Positions 15,901 through 23,138 are shown, numbered from the stretch's first letter. The stretch is 64,000 nt of DNA from Bacteroidales bacterium (GCA_017961265.1 JAGCXN010000036.1:62001-126000); one strand, 5' to 3'. The notes: generated from the letters alone by a model not told the origin. Translations and numbers: made by a program.

Positions 15901-18875
15901 TCGGGGAAATAGCATGTACCTACACCATTTTCATCTACCTGATAATCAGTAAATTGTTCATCATTAAGATATACTTCCTTGATATGGTAACAGTCGTCTG
16001 GAGTCATCGTCACAGTGACGGCATCCCCACAATAGACATAGGGGCCCGTTACGCTGGAGGCCACCGTTCCATTGCCTACAGACGAAATGCTATGATGATA
16101 GAACATTCTTCTGAAAGAGGCTATAACTTCATGATTTTCAGTAATATTGTTAAGAGTATAGAAGGCCGAATCACCAAAATGGTGGTCACTATTGTGGCGA
16201 TAGTACAAGTACGAGTTGATTACAACACCGTCAACCCAGACTGTATCAACCCGATAGCACGATGCCGGAACAAAAACAAGCGAAAGGCTTCCATCACAGC
16301 CCACAAGCGTATCGTCATTAGGAACGACAGCACCGTTCTCCCCCGAAGCAATAGACACTGTAAATTGTTTCAAGCCGAACGAGACGTTCAGTTCATGTGA
16401 TGAGTGGGTATTGGGCAACGTAAAGATAACCGTATCACCATGGTAAACAAGTTCTTGCAAAACTTCTTCCCCATCCAGCAAAACAGAGTCCACGCGATAG
16501 CACTCATCGGGCACGAACTGGAGCGTCGTATCCTGTCCGCAGACCATCCACACCGTATCGGTGATAGAGGAAGTTCCATGCGGACCGACATTCACCACCA
16601 ATGGGAATTCAAACTGTCGGAATTCGACAGAAACCGAATAGTTATGCCGGATACCAGTCAATTCATAACGGAGCGTGTCACCAAATCCTTCTTGTCCTGC
16701 AGGAAAATGTTGTACGGCATCCATCACATCGGCCCCGTTCACCGTGAAGGAGGAGACATAATGGCACTCATTGGAAATGGCCTCCACAAGAACAGCACTG
16801 TCACACAACACATTGACAGAAGATGATGGAGAAACAGAACCATTTCCAGTAGAAGTCACCGTCACAGAATATTCCAACTGTTCAAAAGTAGCTGCCACAA
16901 CATGGTCGCTACTGATATTCGGAATCGTAACACGGACGGTGTCACTAACCGTACGGAGCAAATCGTCACGTTGCTCCCCATCCCAATAGAAATGGGCGAC
17001 CTGATAACACGGATCCGGCAGAAGTTTGAACCTTGCCGTTCCATCACATACCACACTTTCGTTCCCTACAATGGTCCCATGTTCTGCGGTCTGCACTTGC
17101 ATCGTATAGTAGCGCTGGCTAAAATAGGCATCTAGCCGATGGGCGCCCTCCAAATGGGTAAAACAAAATGTATCCGTAATTTCCAAAAAGGCACCATCCA
17201 GCAGAATGGAATCGACCTGCATACAGAAATTGGGGGCAACCACCATCCGCACGGTATCAAAATAACCGATGGATCCTGTTGTAGAGGGCGTTATTGTACC
17301 CGAATTATGCGCAAATGAAACGATATTGAAGGTCTTCTCCTCGAAAACAGCATGGAAGGTGCTGTTTTGCATCACATGGGTCAGCACATACGGATTAGAT
17401 ACGCCGACCGACACACCATTCAACTGCAAATCCGTCAGTTCATAACCCACCTCAGCGACAAAGTTGAAAGTCAGTGTGTCCTCATAGTAGAGGCTGACGC
17501 TATCCAAGCCGACCGGCACGCCGCCCGTGACAGAAAGTATGCCATGCTCCGTAGCAGTATAATGGACGATATAGGGCTGATGTAAGAAGGTGACCGATAT
17601 GGTATGGTCTGTCACAACGTGTTGGAATGTATAGACATACGCTGTCTGCAAGTGTGCGGCAGCGAAATAGGTGCCGTCCACAAAGACGGAGTCTATCACA
17701 TACCCTGGATTGGCGGAAATATAAAACTGCGCGGATTGCGTCCCCGACACAGATACGCTGTCCGATGGTGCAATGTTTCCACCCTCACCCGCTACAGCCA
17801 CAACGACATACTGTCGGGGGGCAAAAGTGACTTGCACCAGCTGATTACCACGAATATTGGCAAGAGTAATTGTGTCGGGATTATCCCACAGCCGTTCTTC
17901 ATTCACAGCCACAAAATTGATGAAGTAACCTTCATCGGGATAAATACGGAATCCCATGGTTGTATCCCACGGAACATTAAATTGATGTGTAGCCCCGCCG
18001 TCAGGAACGATTCTCCCATTTTCGGCAATATCCAGTGTGACAACATATCTGATCTGTTTGAAACGCACTCTCAATTCATGGGGCGCGATAATAGTAGCGA
18101 GCGTCTGGGTATAGCTTGAATTATTCAAGGGAGCAAAATTCGGGATTCCATCAAGCCAAAGTGTATCAATAAGATAACCCGGATTTGCAGAAACTGTATA
18201 AGTAAGATCCGCCCCTTCAGCGACCATGGTGGTGCCCTCAGTGGTGACCCCATCGGTGGTCACAGATACAATTCCGCCATATTCCGCTATCACCTCAAAC
18301 AGATGAGCCATACCTGGCGTATTAGCGCGGAGAACAACATCATCAATCATCAGCCCAGAAGCATCATCAGAGGTATAGGCAATGGCGACATAGCTCGCTG
18401 TCGGCGGGAGATTGCCGACAAAAGTCTGCCAGTCGGTGTAGTTGGTCGTTTGGATGGTATCTTCCAGCCAGACAAAATCATCAACAGAAACGTATTGGTT
18501 TCCTGTATAATAGCCAATAACGAACTTTTCCGCTTCATAGGAGATGGTATTGGCTGGTTGGGCCGCCTTGTACTTGAAACGGATCTGGACCGAGTCGGAG
18601 GTGCTATTAATCAGCTGAGGGGAGACAAGGTACTGCCGATAATCAATACCGCAATCACCGAAATCCCGATACCCTGATGTAAAGCCAAAATAGCCATCCA
18701 TGCTCTGTCCGAAAAGAAGCGAATTGAAACAATCTGCCCCGTCGTTATTCGTGTAGGTTCTCCAGCCTGTTGTCGAGAAGATTCCTTCAAAATCATACGC
18801 GTAAGGGAGAGTCTCCTGCGAAAAGACTGAAATGTTTATAAGCAAAAGAATAACAGAAAGATATATCTTTTTCAT
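6918..18875 (-). CDS. Giant T9SS-secreted repeat protein (choice-of-anchor J + ~50 InlB-like B-repeats)
   Basis: 3985 residues. An N-terminal signal peptide (MKKIYLSVILLLINISVFS) is followed by a cleaved-adhesin/choice-of-anchor J domain at about 22-190 (LPYAYDFEG near the start, SGLMIDDVVLRA at its end). Then come about fifty units of about 70-75 residues of the divergent InlB B-repeat (Flg_new_2) type, each with a core like DSVxVNGxxxGxxxSYxF and an ending like xHTLxAxFA. The last ~75 residues are a type A T9SS sorting domain (VWPNPVENVCHI; GMYLLRVVSDG). It is probably a fibrous surface adhesin. Most central units carry two Cys (VxCG and DxCYxID) about 14 residues apart. Some of the C-terminal repeats are nearly identical at DNA level, period 441 bp. 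It ends in TAG. No clear promoter motif was seen upstream. Confidence 0.93.
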   Translation of the reverse strand: MKKIYLSVILLLINISVFSQETLPYAYDFEGIFSTTGWRTYTNNDGADCFNSLLFGQSMDGYFGFTSGYRDFGDCGIDYRQYLVSPQLINSTSDSVQIRFKYKAAQPANTISYEAEKFVIGYYTGNQYVSVDDFVWLEDTIQTTNYTDWQTFVGNLPPTASYVAIAYTSDDASGLMIDDVVLRANTPGMAHLFEVIAEYGGIVSVTTDGVTTEGTTMVAEGADLTYTVSANPGYLIDTLWLDGIPNFAPLNNSSYTQTLATIIAPHELRVRFKQIRYVVTLDIAENGRIVPDGGATHQFNVPWDTTMGFRIYPDEGYFINFVAVNEERLWDNPDTITLANIRGNQLVQVTFAPRQYVVVAVAGEGGNIAPSDSVSVSGTQSAQFYISANPGYVIDSVFVDGTYFAAAHLQTAYVYTFQHVVTDHTISVTFLHQPYIVHYTATEHGILSVTGGVPVGLDSVSLYYEDTLTFNFVAEVGYELTDLQLNGVSVGVSNPYVLTHVMQNSTFHAVFEEKTFNIVSFAHNSGTITPSTTGSIGYFDTVRMVVAPNFCMQVDSILLDGAFLEITDTFCFTHLEGAHRLDAYFSQRYYTMQVQTAEHGTIVGNESVVCDGTARFKLLPDPCYQVAHFYWDGEQRDDLLRTVSDTVRVTIPNISSDHVVAATFEQLEYSVTVTSTGNGSVSPSSSVNVLCDSAVLVEAISNECHYVSSFTVNGADVMDAVQHFPAGQEGFGDTLRYELTGIRHNYSVSVEFRQFEFPLVVNVGPHGTSSITDTVWMVCGQDTTLQFVPDECYRVDSVLLDGEEVLQELVYHGDTVIFTLPNTHSSHELNVSFGLKQFTVSIASGENGAVVPNDDTLVGCDGSLSLVFVPASCYRVDTVWVDGVVINSYLYYRHNSDHHFGDSAFYTLNNITENHEVIASFRRMFYHHSISSVGNGTVASSVTGPYVYCGDAVTVTMTPDDCYHIKEVYLNDEQFTDYQVDENGVGTCYFPEADGDLNFSVEFEQIYYSISAIQQPDHGELVLPDAAVPCGNDVQLLFIPDECYHIDSVRIGDEWIQMENRIAVGDTFTYLIQNIHSDYVIDASFSMDSVHFIVSDGAPMSVMDTLLACGQTLTVFTLHEACTRLDSIRWNGQIYGLEDFPAGDVTYFSDTLCFILDPLQADGDIAVYFSQIVYAVNPHVSGAGRIEADSYSVACDSTLSIRIIPDDCHHLDGITVSNGCVYTLFGDTLLVLRNVQRDLDISFVFRTNRYEVSVTYNHHLGTVDGPTGVVPCGMDLLYTFTPANCAKLDSVFLDDILVNDLLDSTNRISLTIDSVSADHDLRVVFSNITYLVDVFTDEYSFVEADTHNIVDCGTRFVLAVKTDDCHYLSEVLLDGESIIDELIADENRFIYNLTNVRQNHSFEISTSQYVYPIVLNRLTGSGEILSSDTTYILCGKDTVLKATPFDECYKIDSVFLNDMQVEIQSEYICSSVTVPTTLNVYMHRISYRIEVTGYEHCSITEGEIAQMVLCDSSLHLAFVPDEGYQIIALVVDDEDLPAASFYDFLNVHENHTIAVKTEIYHYMVRTSAVGAGTVEPDSVAVDYGDNTELRFVPEECHYLSQLTVNGQSYLDSVDFQGENAILVLRRITSDQEVVATFAQLEYTVRSVAGEGGTIIPAISAVLCGETQQLNMIAADCYHLDTIFVNGVPKTEGWYPYNGDTLAFDLENVKEDFRIEATFAKDAKFITLENGAGGVAQLSDTTFLCGGGYSLQIIPDSCRTLEEVTINGVDIMPMLTYLENANPSLPDTAVYEVAGVQEDQQIQIVYGIEQPHHILVSFLSEGNVLSYNDIEIGCGEDTLVSLAYDCFALDSLLVDGIHTDAETDYQFTEVIANHTLEAYFSRNQYEITAIDAPHGSITPSGMTIVACGGNKTYLITPDEGYYIDSLIIDGEIIEAAASYTFTNVRANHTIEPIFMTYTYLIDVTAVGSGNVIPGDTVVAYGSSVHYDIVAEDCHAIDSVVVNGINRGSVSSYDFTEVTELQTLTAYFSQMEYTVRVGLSEHGQIVLDTTEVTCGGVVGFSVAPDACYALDSVLVNGLNVGDVTSYQIENIRENQVVDAFFSRISYSVIVDGSLQHGTVIPAAEQVLCGDNVTLSVQPDDCYSVDSLLVNGVNMGAGNTYVISEINEEQYITAYFSINKYSVEVLAGENGTVTGTGVNVVTCGEGFSVIITPDDCYQIGEVLVDGQQVEVQDNAVVLENVTSDHRVEVMFERIMYPQHVTAGFGGSVTPSAPSVSCGGSQLFVITPINCYHIDTVWVNGEVLPPDAMEFNGEIASFTLDDIRQINEIVAHFASNNYRFDVVNQGNGTVHLEQNSVECDGEATFYILPAACERISSVVLSGVDITENLDYHTNVNHLLPDTAFYTIDRMDEDKQLVIDYQDLPDNNVTIIYSDGTSTLYAADSLLACGENIRIDFNYDCYTVDSVILDGENQGAVNTLTVESNLSDRMVVAYFTLNVYDIAVTTTEGGRIEPDGSLAVACRDSRSVNIVPEACYSIDSVIVNGVNEGAITSYVFENIDENQTISAFFSRNSYTIELQESEGGNVTLDGSTTVACDGSVTISVMPETCFSIDSVVVNGVNVGNVISYTIENITEDKTVSAYFSRNVYEATSEAEAGGTIEPEGVSTLACGSEITYVVTPTACHQIDSVVVNGVNVGPVTSCTVAGTDELGDQTVRAYFSVLTYPVTLVAGEGGSVLPSEDTSVACGSSLNVSVLPDSCYRIDNVWIDGVESGALSSYTFENVTAPHTLSATFAPQEFTLTPITRGGGSVMPNVTTTVLCGSDFTFHFTPNAGYYVSGVVVDGDTLPAADSCLLTGIVANHTVQPIFSLSQFQITATAGEGGIVTPEQALVDYQGRQTIRIIAADCHRIDSVFVDGHYVGSAAVYTFNSVTGDHTLRAVFALNTYTLTASVEGNGTITPAGDTTVDCDESVTYSIAAAEGWHLAELRVDGETVEATDSYTFLHIRSNHTLSALFAIDEYTVTATAGEGGSVTPASTVVNHGDSLTIVITADNCHYIDSIFVDEAYVGTESSYTFRDITEDHTLRAVFATNTYTLTASVEGEGTIAPEGTTTVNCGNDAAYSFAPATGWHLTEVLVDGEPVDATDSYTFTNVRADHTITAHFVINEYTVTATAGDGGYVTPTSTVVNYGDTVTIEITADDCHRIDSVFVDDIYEGAVSSYTFRDIADDHTLRAVFAIDTYTLTASVEGEGTIAPEGATTVNCGDDAAYSFAPATGWYLTEVLVDGEPVDVTDSYTFTNVRADHTITAHFVINEYTVTAMAVDGGSVTPTSTVVNYGDTVTIEITADDCHHIDSVFVDDVYEGAVSSYTFRDIAEDHTLRAVFATDTYTLTASVEGEGTIAPEGATTVNCGNDAAYTFAPATGWHLTEVLVDGEPVDATDSYTFTNVRADHTITAHFVINEYTVTATAGDGGYVTPTSTVVNYGDTVTIEITADDCHHIDSVFVDDIYEGAVSSYIFRDIAEGHTLRAVFAIDTYTVTASVEGEGTIVPEGATTVNCGDDAAYTFAPATGWHLTEVLVDGEPVDATDSYTFTNVRADHTITARFGLNEYTVTAMAGDGGSVTPTSTVVNYGDTVTIEITADDCYHIDSVFVDDVYEGAVSSYTFLDIADDHTLRAVFAQNVYDIRVMVVSEETEVFYDTLVNVLCGTDTLVGVPLFECFYVDSIDINGVMGYDEDSVLIQNVHEDMDIVFYLSREQFILVASKQGSGTVSPMDTVYAACDDAVTFTYTPDEGWYVENLIVDGESIGTPTNDSYTFYNIHEEHTIEVIFAPNVYIITSSIDPIDAGNISPYGQVPVTYGADQTFNIMPFPGYEVIDVEVDGVSQGAITTYTFHYVDANHTIVAHLMTVGVEESVVNEEISVWPNPVENVCHIQLPTMHNVEIQLFDAQGKLLLRNRVDANEVEIDFTGRPSGMYLLRVVSDGNVITTKKVIKK
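7866..9700 (-). repeat. 441-bp high-identity tandem repeat inside the giant gene
   Basis: The landmark CGGAGCGTATGG (plus strand) occurs at 7876, 8317, 8758, 9199, 9640 and 10081, exactly 441 bp apart each time. 441 bp is 147 codons, that is two protein repeats. Copies between about 7866 and 9700 are nearly identical with scattered point changes; similarity then decays towards 10300 while the spacing stays the same. The unit keeps reading frame, so copy number could change without disrupting the protein. Confidence 0.92.
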
Positions 18876-18983
18876 TTGAAAATGTTTTTCGTAAAACCTA
18901 AAAAGCCAATCTATAATACGGATTTAGGGGCTGTTTGTTTCACGAAATACTGAAAAAGAATCTTAAAAAAGGGATGGATAGAC

Positions 18984-19023
18984 AAAAAAAGAAAATGCCG
19001 GTACGTTTCCGTACCGACATTTT
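18984..19023 (-). terminator. Rho-independent terminator of the rpmG-DUF4295 operon
   Basis: Stem AAAATG-C-CGGTAC / GTACCG-A-CATTTT (18992-19023, one mismatch, 6-nt loop), followed on the minus strand by a T-run (complement of 18984-18990). It begins 21 bp after the DUF4295 stop. Confidence 0.85.
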
Positions 19024-19044
19024 CCAACGCCATGAAAAAAAATA

Positions 19045-19200
19045 TTACTTTTTGGATAAAAAGTCTTTAACTTGGGTAGATTCAACGATTGCCTCCTTGA
19101 AGGTGTAGGCACCCGTCTTGGGGGAACGCTCCATACGGATTACGCGGGTATAGGAAACGCCGCCTTCCTTTTTCAGTGTTGCAACAACTTTCTTTGCCAT
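19045..19200 (-). CDS. DUF4295 family protein
   Basis: A 51-residue basic protein (MAKKVVATLKKEGGVSYTRV at the start, ending VKDFLSKK). I recognise it as DUF4295, a family restricted to Bacteroidota that is routinely encoded just after ribosomal protein L33. It lies 17 bp downstream of rpmG and is followed by a strong terminator (18984-19023). Its position in ribosomal-protein operons suggests ribosome association, but the function is not established. Confidence 0.88.
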   Translation of the reverse strand: MAKKVVATLKKEGGVSYTRVIRMERSPKTGAYTFKEAIVESTQVKDFLSKK

Positions 19201-19217
19201 CTCTTAAAGTATTATGA

Positions 19218-19406
19218 TTATTTGATTTCTTTGTGAACCGTCATTTTCTTCAAATACGGATTGTATTTCTTCAACTCCAATCTTTCAGGAGTATTCTTGC
19301 GGTTTTTGGTCGTGATGTATCTTGACATACCCGGCACGCCGCTTGCCTTTTGCTCCGTGCATTCCAAAATCACTTGCTGACGGGCTTCTTTATTCTTCTT
19401 TGCCAT
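19218..19406 (-). CDS. rpmG: 50S ribosomal protein L33 (bL33)
   Basis: 62 residues, with the L33 hallmarks VILECTEQ near the N-terminus and [23 protein letters not shown] in the centre (split here only by description), ending in MTVHKE. It lacks the zinc-binding Cys pairs of the C+ form, having a single Cys at position 15. In Bacteroidota this gene usually follows rpmB (L28); here no rpmB is present upstream and the gene has its own promoter element (19453-19460). Confidence 0.95.
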   Translation of the reverse strand: MAKKNKEARQQVILECTEQKASGVPGMSRYITTKNRKNTPERLELKKYNPYLKKMTVHKEIK

Positions 19407-19452
19407 TTTTTACTGTTTTTTTTTCGTCAAAAATCCTTTTCAAATCAGGGTG

Positions 19453-19460
19453 CAAAAATA
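19453..19460 (-). promoter_or_regulatory. -7 promoter element for rpmG-DUF4295
   Basis: TATTTTTG (minus strand) followed by CA, 47 bp upstream of the rpmG ATG. The remaining AT-rich DNA to 19639 holds no gene that I can support. Confidence 0.6.
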
Positions 19461-19639
19461 CATAAATTTTTTTATCTACAACCCTATTCGACTTTTTTTA
19501 TTGAAAATAAAATGATGTGATATATAACTAATATTCAATATTTTACAGTAAATTCAATTTTATCATACAAAAAACCAGTCACATAACCACTTCTATTTCG
19601 GGAGATTTTCCGCTAAAAAAAGACAATTACAACATGTCT

Positions 19640-20686
19640 CTATTGCTGCATTTTCAGGGAGTACTGGTGCAGGAGGTCCAGATATTTTTGTAGAAATTCT
19701 GCGAAACGTGGGTCGTCGAGGGCGTACTGCTCATAGTTCCGCACGACGGTGTTCCACTGTGAGGGTTGCACCAGCGGGATGTTATGTTCCCGTTTGATAT
19801 TGGCGATCTCTTCCACCACGGAAAGGCGCTCCGCCAACAGACGGGCAATCTGACTGTCGATGTCACGGATGAGCTCCCGCTGCCGGCGCAGCAGCTCATC
19901 GGGATTTTGTGACGACTCCTTGAGAACCAGCGAGCCAAGCATTTCCGACAACGCTTCCGGCGTGAGCTGCTGCGCCGCGTCGCTGAGCGCGGCCTCGGGT
20001 GTCGCGTGGGTTTCTACCATCAGTCCGTCCATACCGTAGTCGATAGCCGTCTGTGCAACCTGTTTCACGAGGCCGCGCTCACCGGCGATGTGCGACGGGT
20101 CGCACAGCAGCGGGAGGTCGGGACGGGCGACACGGAGGGCGACGGGAACCTCCCACACGGGCGCGTTCCGCAACCGCTGCTCCTTGCGGTCGGCAAAGCC
20201 GCGATGGACGGCAAAGACCGCGTCCACGCCCGCTTTTTCGAAACGCTCGATGTTGCCGAGCCACAATTTCAGGTCGGGAATCACAGGATTCTTCACGAGG
20301 ACGGAACAGCCGTTGCCTTTCACCGCATCGGCGATTTCCTGCACGGCAAAGGGATTGACTGACGTCCGCGCCCCCACCCATACCGTCTTCACGCCGTAAC
20401 GCAGGCAGGTCTCGACATGTTGCGGCGTGGCCACTTCGACACAGACGGAAAAGCCGAACTCTTCCGTCACGCGCCGGAGCCACGGGAAAGCCTGCTCCCC
20501 TGCCCCACAGAACGCGTCGGCGGCGCTCCGCGGCTTCCACACCCCCACCCGGAAAAAGGTGAGCGGGCACGGCAGCTGGTCGCGAAGCACAAACAAGCGA
20601 AGCGCAGTTTCGTAAACCTGCGCCTCGCTCTCGGCCGCACACGGGCCGGCAATCAGATACCGGAACGTCCGTCCGCTATTCGCCAT
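19640..20686 (-). CDS. Bifunctional DAHP synthase / chorismate mutase type II
   Basis: 348 residues. The N-terminal ~265 residues are a DAHP synthase/KDO-8-P-synthase-type barrel (LIAGPCAAESEAQ near residue 11, FRVGVWKPRS, and LPLLCDPSHIAGERG). The C-terminal ~85 residues are an AroQ-type helical chorismate mutase (RELIRDIDSQIARLLAERL). DAHP synthase starts the shikimate pathway from PEP and erythrose-4-P; chorismate mutase commits to Phe/Tyr, so the mutase domain may also act as the feedback sensor. The fusion in this order is standard in Bacteroidota. The start overlaps the end of rfbB by 11 bp, indicating translational coupling. Confidence 0.93.
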   Translation of the reverse strand: MANSGRTFRYLIAGPCAAESEAQVYETALRLFVLRDQLPCPLTFFRVGVWKPRSAADAFCGAGEQAFPWLRRVTEEFGFSVCVEVATPQHVETCLRYGVKTVWVGARTSVNPFAVQEIADAVKGNGCSVLVKNPVIPDLKLWLGNIERFEKAGVDAVFAVHRGFADRKEQRLRNAPVWEVPVALRVARPDLPLLCDPSHIAGERGLVKQVAQTAIDYGMDGLMVETHATPEAALSDAAQQLTPEALSEMLGSLVLKESSQNPDELLRRQRELIRDIDSQIARLLAERLSVVEEIANIKREHNIPLVQPSQWNTVVRNYEQYALDDPRFAEFLQKYLDLLHQYSLKMQQ

Positions 20687-21725
20687 ACATCTTTCTGTAA
20701 TAATCCTGATAACTGCCAGAGGTCACGTTGTTGAGCCACGCCTCATTGGCCAAGTACCACTCGACCGTTTTCTCGAAGCCCTCATCAAACCTGATGGTCG
20801 GCTCCCAGCCCAGCTCCGCACGCAGTTTGCTAGCATCAATGGCATAGCGCAGGTCGTGCCCCGCACGGTCGGTCACGTAGGTGATCAACTCCAATGACGT
20901 ACCTTCGGGACGGCCCAACTTGCGGTCCATGATTTCTATCAGCTTCTTAATCAGGTCAATATTGCGCCATTCGTTGTTTCCGCCGATGTTGTAGGTCTCA
21001 CCCGTCTTTCCCTTATGGAAGATCAGGTCAATGGCACGGGCGTGATCCACCACATAAAGCCAGTCGCGCACATTGATGCCTTTGCCATAAACTGGCAGCG
21101 ACTTGTTATGCTTGATATTATTGATAAACAACGGGATAAGCTTTTCCGGGAACTGGTTCGGACCGTAGTTGTTGGAACAGTTGGAGATGACCGTCGGCAG
21201 ACCGTAGGTGTCGTGATAGGCACGCACGAAGTGGTCGGAAGAAGCCTTCGCCGCGGAGTACGGACTGTGCGGCGAATAGGGCGTGGTCTCCTTGAACGAG
21301 CCCGTGTCTCCAAGAGCGCCATACACCTCATCGGTGGAGATGTGGTAGAACCGCTTTCCTTCGTAATTGTCTTTCCAGATGGCCTTTGCGGCGTTCAGCA
21401 GGTTCACCGTACCCACCACATTGGTGAAGATGAACTCCATCGGATTGGTGATGGAACGGTCCACATGCGACTCGGCGGCCAAATGGATGACGCCGTCAAA
21501 ACGTTCTTTTTCAAAAAGTTGATTGATAAAAGCTGCATCCACGATGTCACCTTTCACAAAGTGATAGTTGGGCATCTTGTCCACATCGGAAAGATTCTCC
21601 AGATTGCCAGCGTAGGTCAGTTTGTCCAGATTATAAATCTGATAATCAGGATATTTGTTTACGAAAAGCCGGACGACGTGCGAGCCGATAAAGCCCGCAC
21701 CGCCGGTGATCAAAATTTTCTTCAT
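20676..21725 (-). CDS. rfbB: dTDP-glucose 4,6-dehydratase
   Basis: 349 residues, an extended SDR. The NAD-binding motif GGAGFIGSH is at the N-terminus, HLAAESHVDRSI at about 80-91, STDEVYGALGD in the active-site region, and the catalytic YSAAK at about 160. It converts dTDP-glucose to the 4-keto-6-deoxy sugar, the second step to dTDP-rhamnose and related nucleotide sugars for surface polysaccharides. rfbA, rfbC and rfbD are not adjacent. It lies 23 bp after the aldolase gene and overlaps the DAHP synthase gene, so the three may be co-transcribed. Confidence 0.95.
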   Translation of the reverse strand: MKKILITGGAGFIGSHVVRLFVNKYPDYQIYNLDKLTYAGNLENLSDVDKMPNYHFVKGDIVDAAFINQLFEKERFDGVIHLAAESHVDRSITNPMEFIFTNVVGTVNLLNAAKAIWKDNYEGKRFYHISTDEVYGALGDTGSFKETTPYSPHSPYSAAKASSDHFVRAYHDTYGLPTVISNCSNNYGPNQFPEKLIPLFINNIKHNKSLPVYGKGINVRDWLYVVDHARAIDLIFHKGKTGETYNIGGNNEWRNIDLIKKLIEIMDRKLGRPEGTSLELITYVTDRAGHDLRYAIDASKLRAELGWEPTIRFDEGFEKTVEWYLANEAWLNNVTSGSYQDYYRKMYGE

Positions 21726-21748
21726 TATATTATAATATGGTATAACGA

Positions 21749-22828
21749 TTAGTAACGATTCATGCAGTTAAGGTCCTCGAAAGCGACCTGAAGACGTTTC
21801 ACCATGGAAGCTTCGCCCTCGCGGAGGAACTTGCGTGGATCGTAGTACTTCTTGTTCGGTTTGTCCTCACCTTCGGGGTTGCCAATCTGCGACTGGAGGT
21901 AAGCCTCATTTTTCTTGTAATAGTTCATAACGCCTTCCCAGAAAGCCCATTGCGTGTCGGTATCAATGTTCATCTTGACAACGCCGTACTCGATGGCCTC
22001 CTTGATCTTGGCCGGTTCGCTGCCGCTGCCGCCGTGGAACACGAAGTTGACGGGATTGGGCTGCGTCTTGTATTTCTCTTCGATGAATTTCTGGGAGTTG
22101 TGCAGGATGATGGGCTCCAGTTTCACATTGCCAGGTTTGTAAACGCCGTGCACGTTGCCGAAGGAGGCGGCAATGGTGAAGTTGGGGCTAATCTTGCTGA
22201 GTTCCTCATAGGCGTATGCTACGTCTTCGGGCTGGGTGTAAAGGCGGGCGCTATCGATGCCAGTATTATCAACACCGTCTTCTTCGCCGCCGGTGATGCC
22301 GAGCTCAATTTCGAGGACCATATCCATTTTGGACATTCTTTCAAGATACTTCTTGCAGATTTCGATGTTTTCCTTCAGCGGCTCGGCGGAAAGGTCGAGC
22401 ATGTGGGAGCTGAAGAGCGGACGACCATGTCCTTTATAGAACATTTCGCCGGCATCCAGAAGGCCGTCAATCCACGGGAGGAGTTTCTTGGCGGCGTGGT
22501 CGGTGTGGAGGATGACGGGAATGCCGTACATCGCTGCAACTTGATGGATGTGCATGGCACCAGCAATTGCGCCCATTACAGCGGCCTTCTCACCGTCGTT
22601 CGGGAGTGCCTTGCCTGCATAGAAGGCAGCACCGCCGTTCGAGAACTGGATCATCACCGGGGAGTTGGCGATCTTAGCGGCCTCCATCACGGCGTTCACT
22701 GAATCACTGCCCACCACATTGACGGCGGGGATGGCAAACTTCTCCGCTTTGGCAATTCTGAAAATTTCCTGTAAATCTTTCCCGAAAACTACGCCGGGTT
22801 TTACTTTGGTAGATATTTTTTCTGACAT
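21749..22828 (-). CDS. fbaA: Class II fructose-bisphosphate aldolase
   Basis: 359 residues, the length of the long (E. coli FbaA-type) class IIA enzymes. Zinc-site and catalytic segments are visible: ILHTDHAAKKLLPWIDG (His/Asp), VLEIELGITGGEEDGVDN (loop with the Zn-binding Glu), NVHGVYKPGNVKL, and FHGGSGSEPAKIKEAI for substrate phosphate. It interconverts fructose-1,6-bisphosphate and triose phosphates in glycolysis. It is the second gene of a possible run after the GlsB-like gene (14 bp). Confidence 0.96.
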   Translation of the reverse strand: MSEKISTKVKPGVVFGKDLQEIFRIAKAEKFAIPAVNVVGSDSVNAVMEAAKIANSPVMIQFSNGGAAFYAGKALPNDGEKAAVMGAIAGAMHIHQVAAMYGIPVILHTDHAAKKLLPWIDGLLDAGEMFYKGHGRPLFSSHMLDLSAEPLKENIEICKKYLERMSKMDMVLEIELGITGGEEDGVDNTGIDSARLYTQPEDVAYAYEELSKISPNFTIAASFGNVHGVYKPGNVKLEPIILHNSQKFIEEKYKTQPNPVNFVFHGGSGSEPAKIKEAIEYGVVKMNIDTDTQWAFWEGVMNYYKKNEAYLQSQIGNPEGEDKPNKKYYDPRKFLREGEASMVKRLQVAFEDLNCMNRY

Positions 22829-22842
22829 GATACTAAATTAAA

Positions 22843-23094
22843 CTATTTCTTAATCAATGAAATAACCCAGATAAGGAGGCAGGCGCCAATGACAGCTACA
22901 ACAAGTTGTGCAATAATGCCACCAGTTCCGCTAATGCCAACAAGTGACATCAACCAGCCGCCGACAATACCGCCGACAATACCGATGATGCAGTTCAGGA
23001 TGAAGCCGAAGCCACCACCTTTCATGATTTTACCTGCGACAAATCCGGCCACTGCGCCGAAAAGAATGTACAATACGAAACCTAAAAGTGTCAT
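22843..23094 (-). CDS. GlsB/YeaQ/YmgE-type small membrane protein
   Basis: 83 residues with three hydrophobic, Gly-rich helices (GAVAGFVAGKIMKGGGFG, then NCIIGIVGGIVGGWLM, then a C-terminal helix), the pattern of the transglycosylase-associated/GlsB stress-response family. It is an inner-membrane protein of unknown biochemical role, often induced by envelope stress. It is preceded by its own promoter element at 23131-23138. Confidence 0.85.
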   Translation of the reverse strand: MTLLGFVLYILFGAVAGFVAGKIMKGGGFGFILNCIIGIVGGIVGGWLMSLVGISGTGGIIAQLVVAVIGACLLIWVISLIKK

Positions 23095-23130
23095 AGTTCT
23101 TTAAATTTTAAAGGTTAATAAAAACGGGTG

Positions 23131-23138
23131 CAAAGGTA
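23131..23138 (-). promoter_or_regulatory. -7 promoter element for the GlsB-fbaA-rfbB run
   Basis: TACCTTTG followed by CA on the minus strand, 37 bp upstream of the GlsB-like ATG. Confidence 0.6.
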
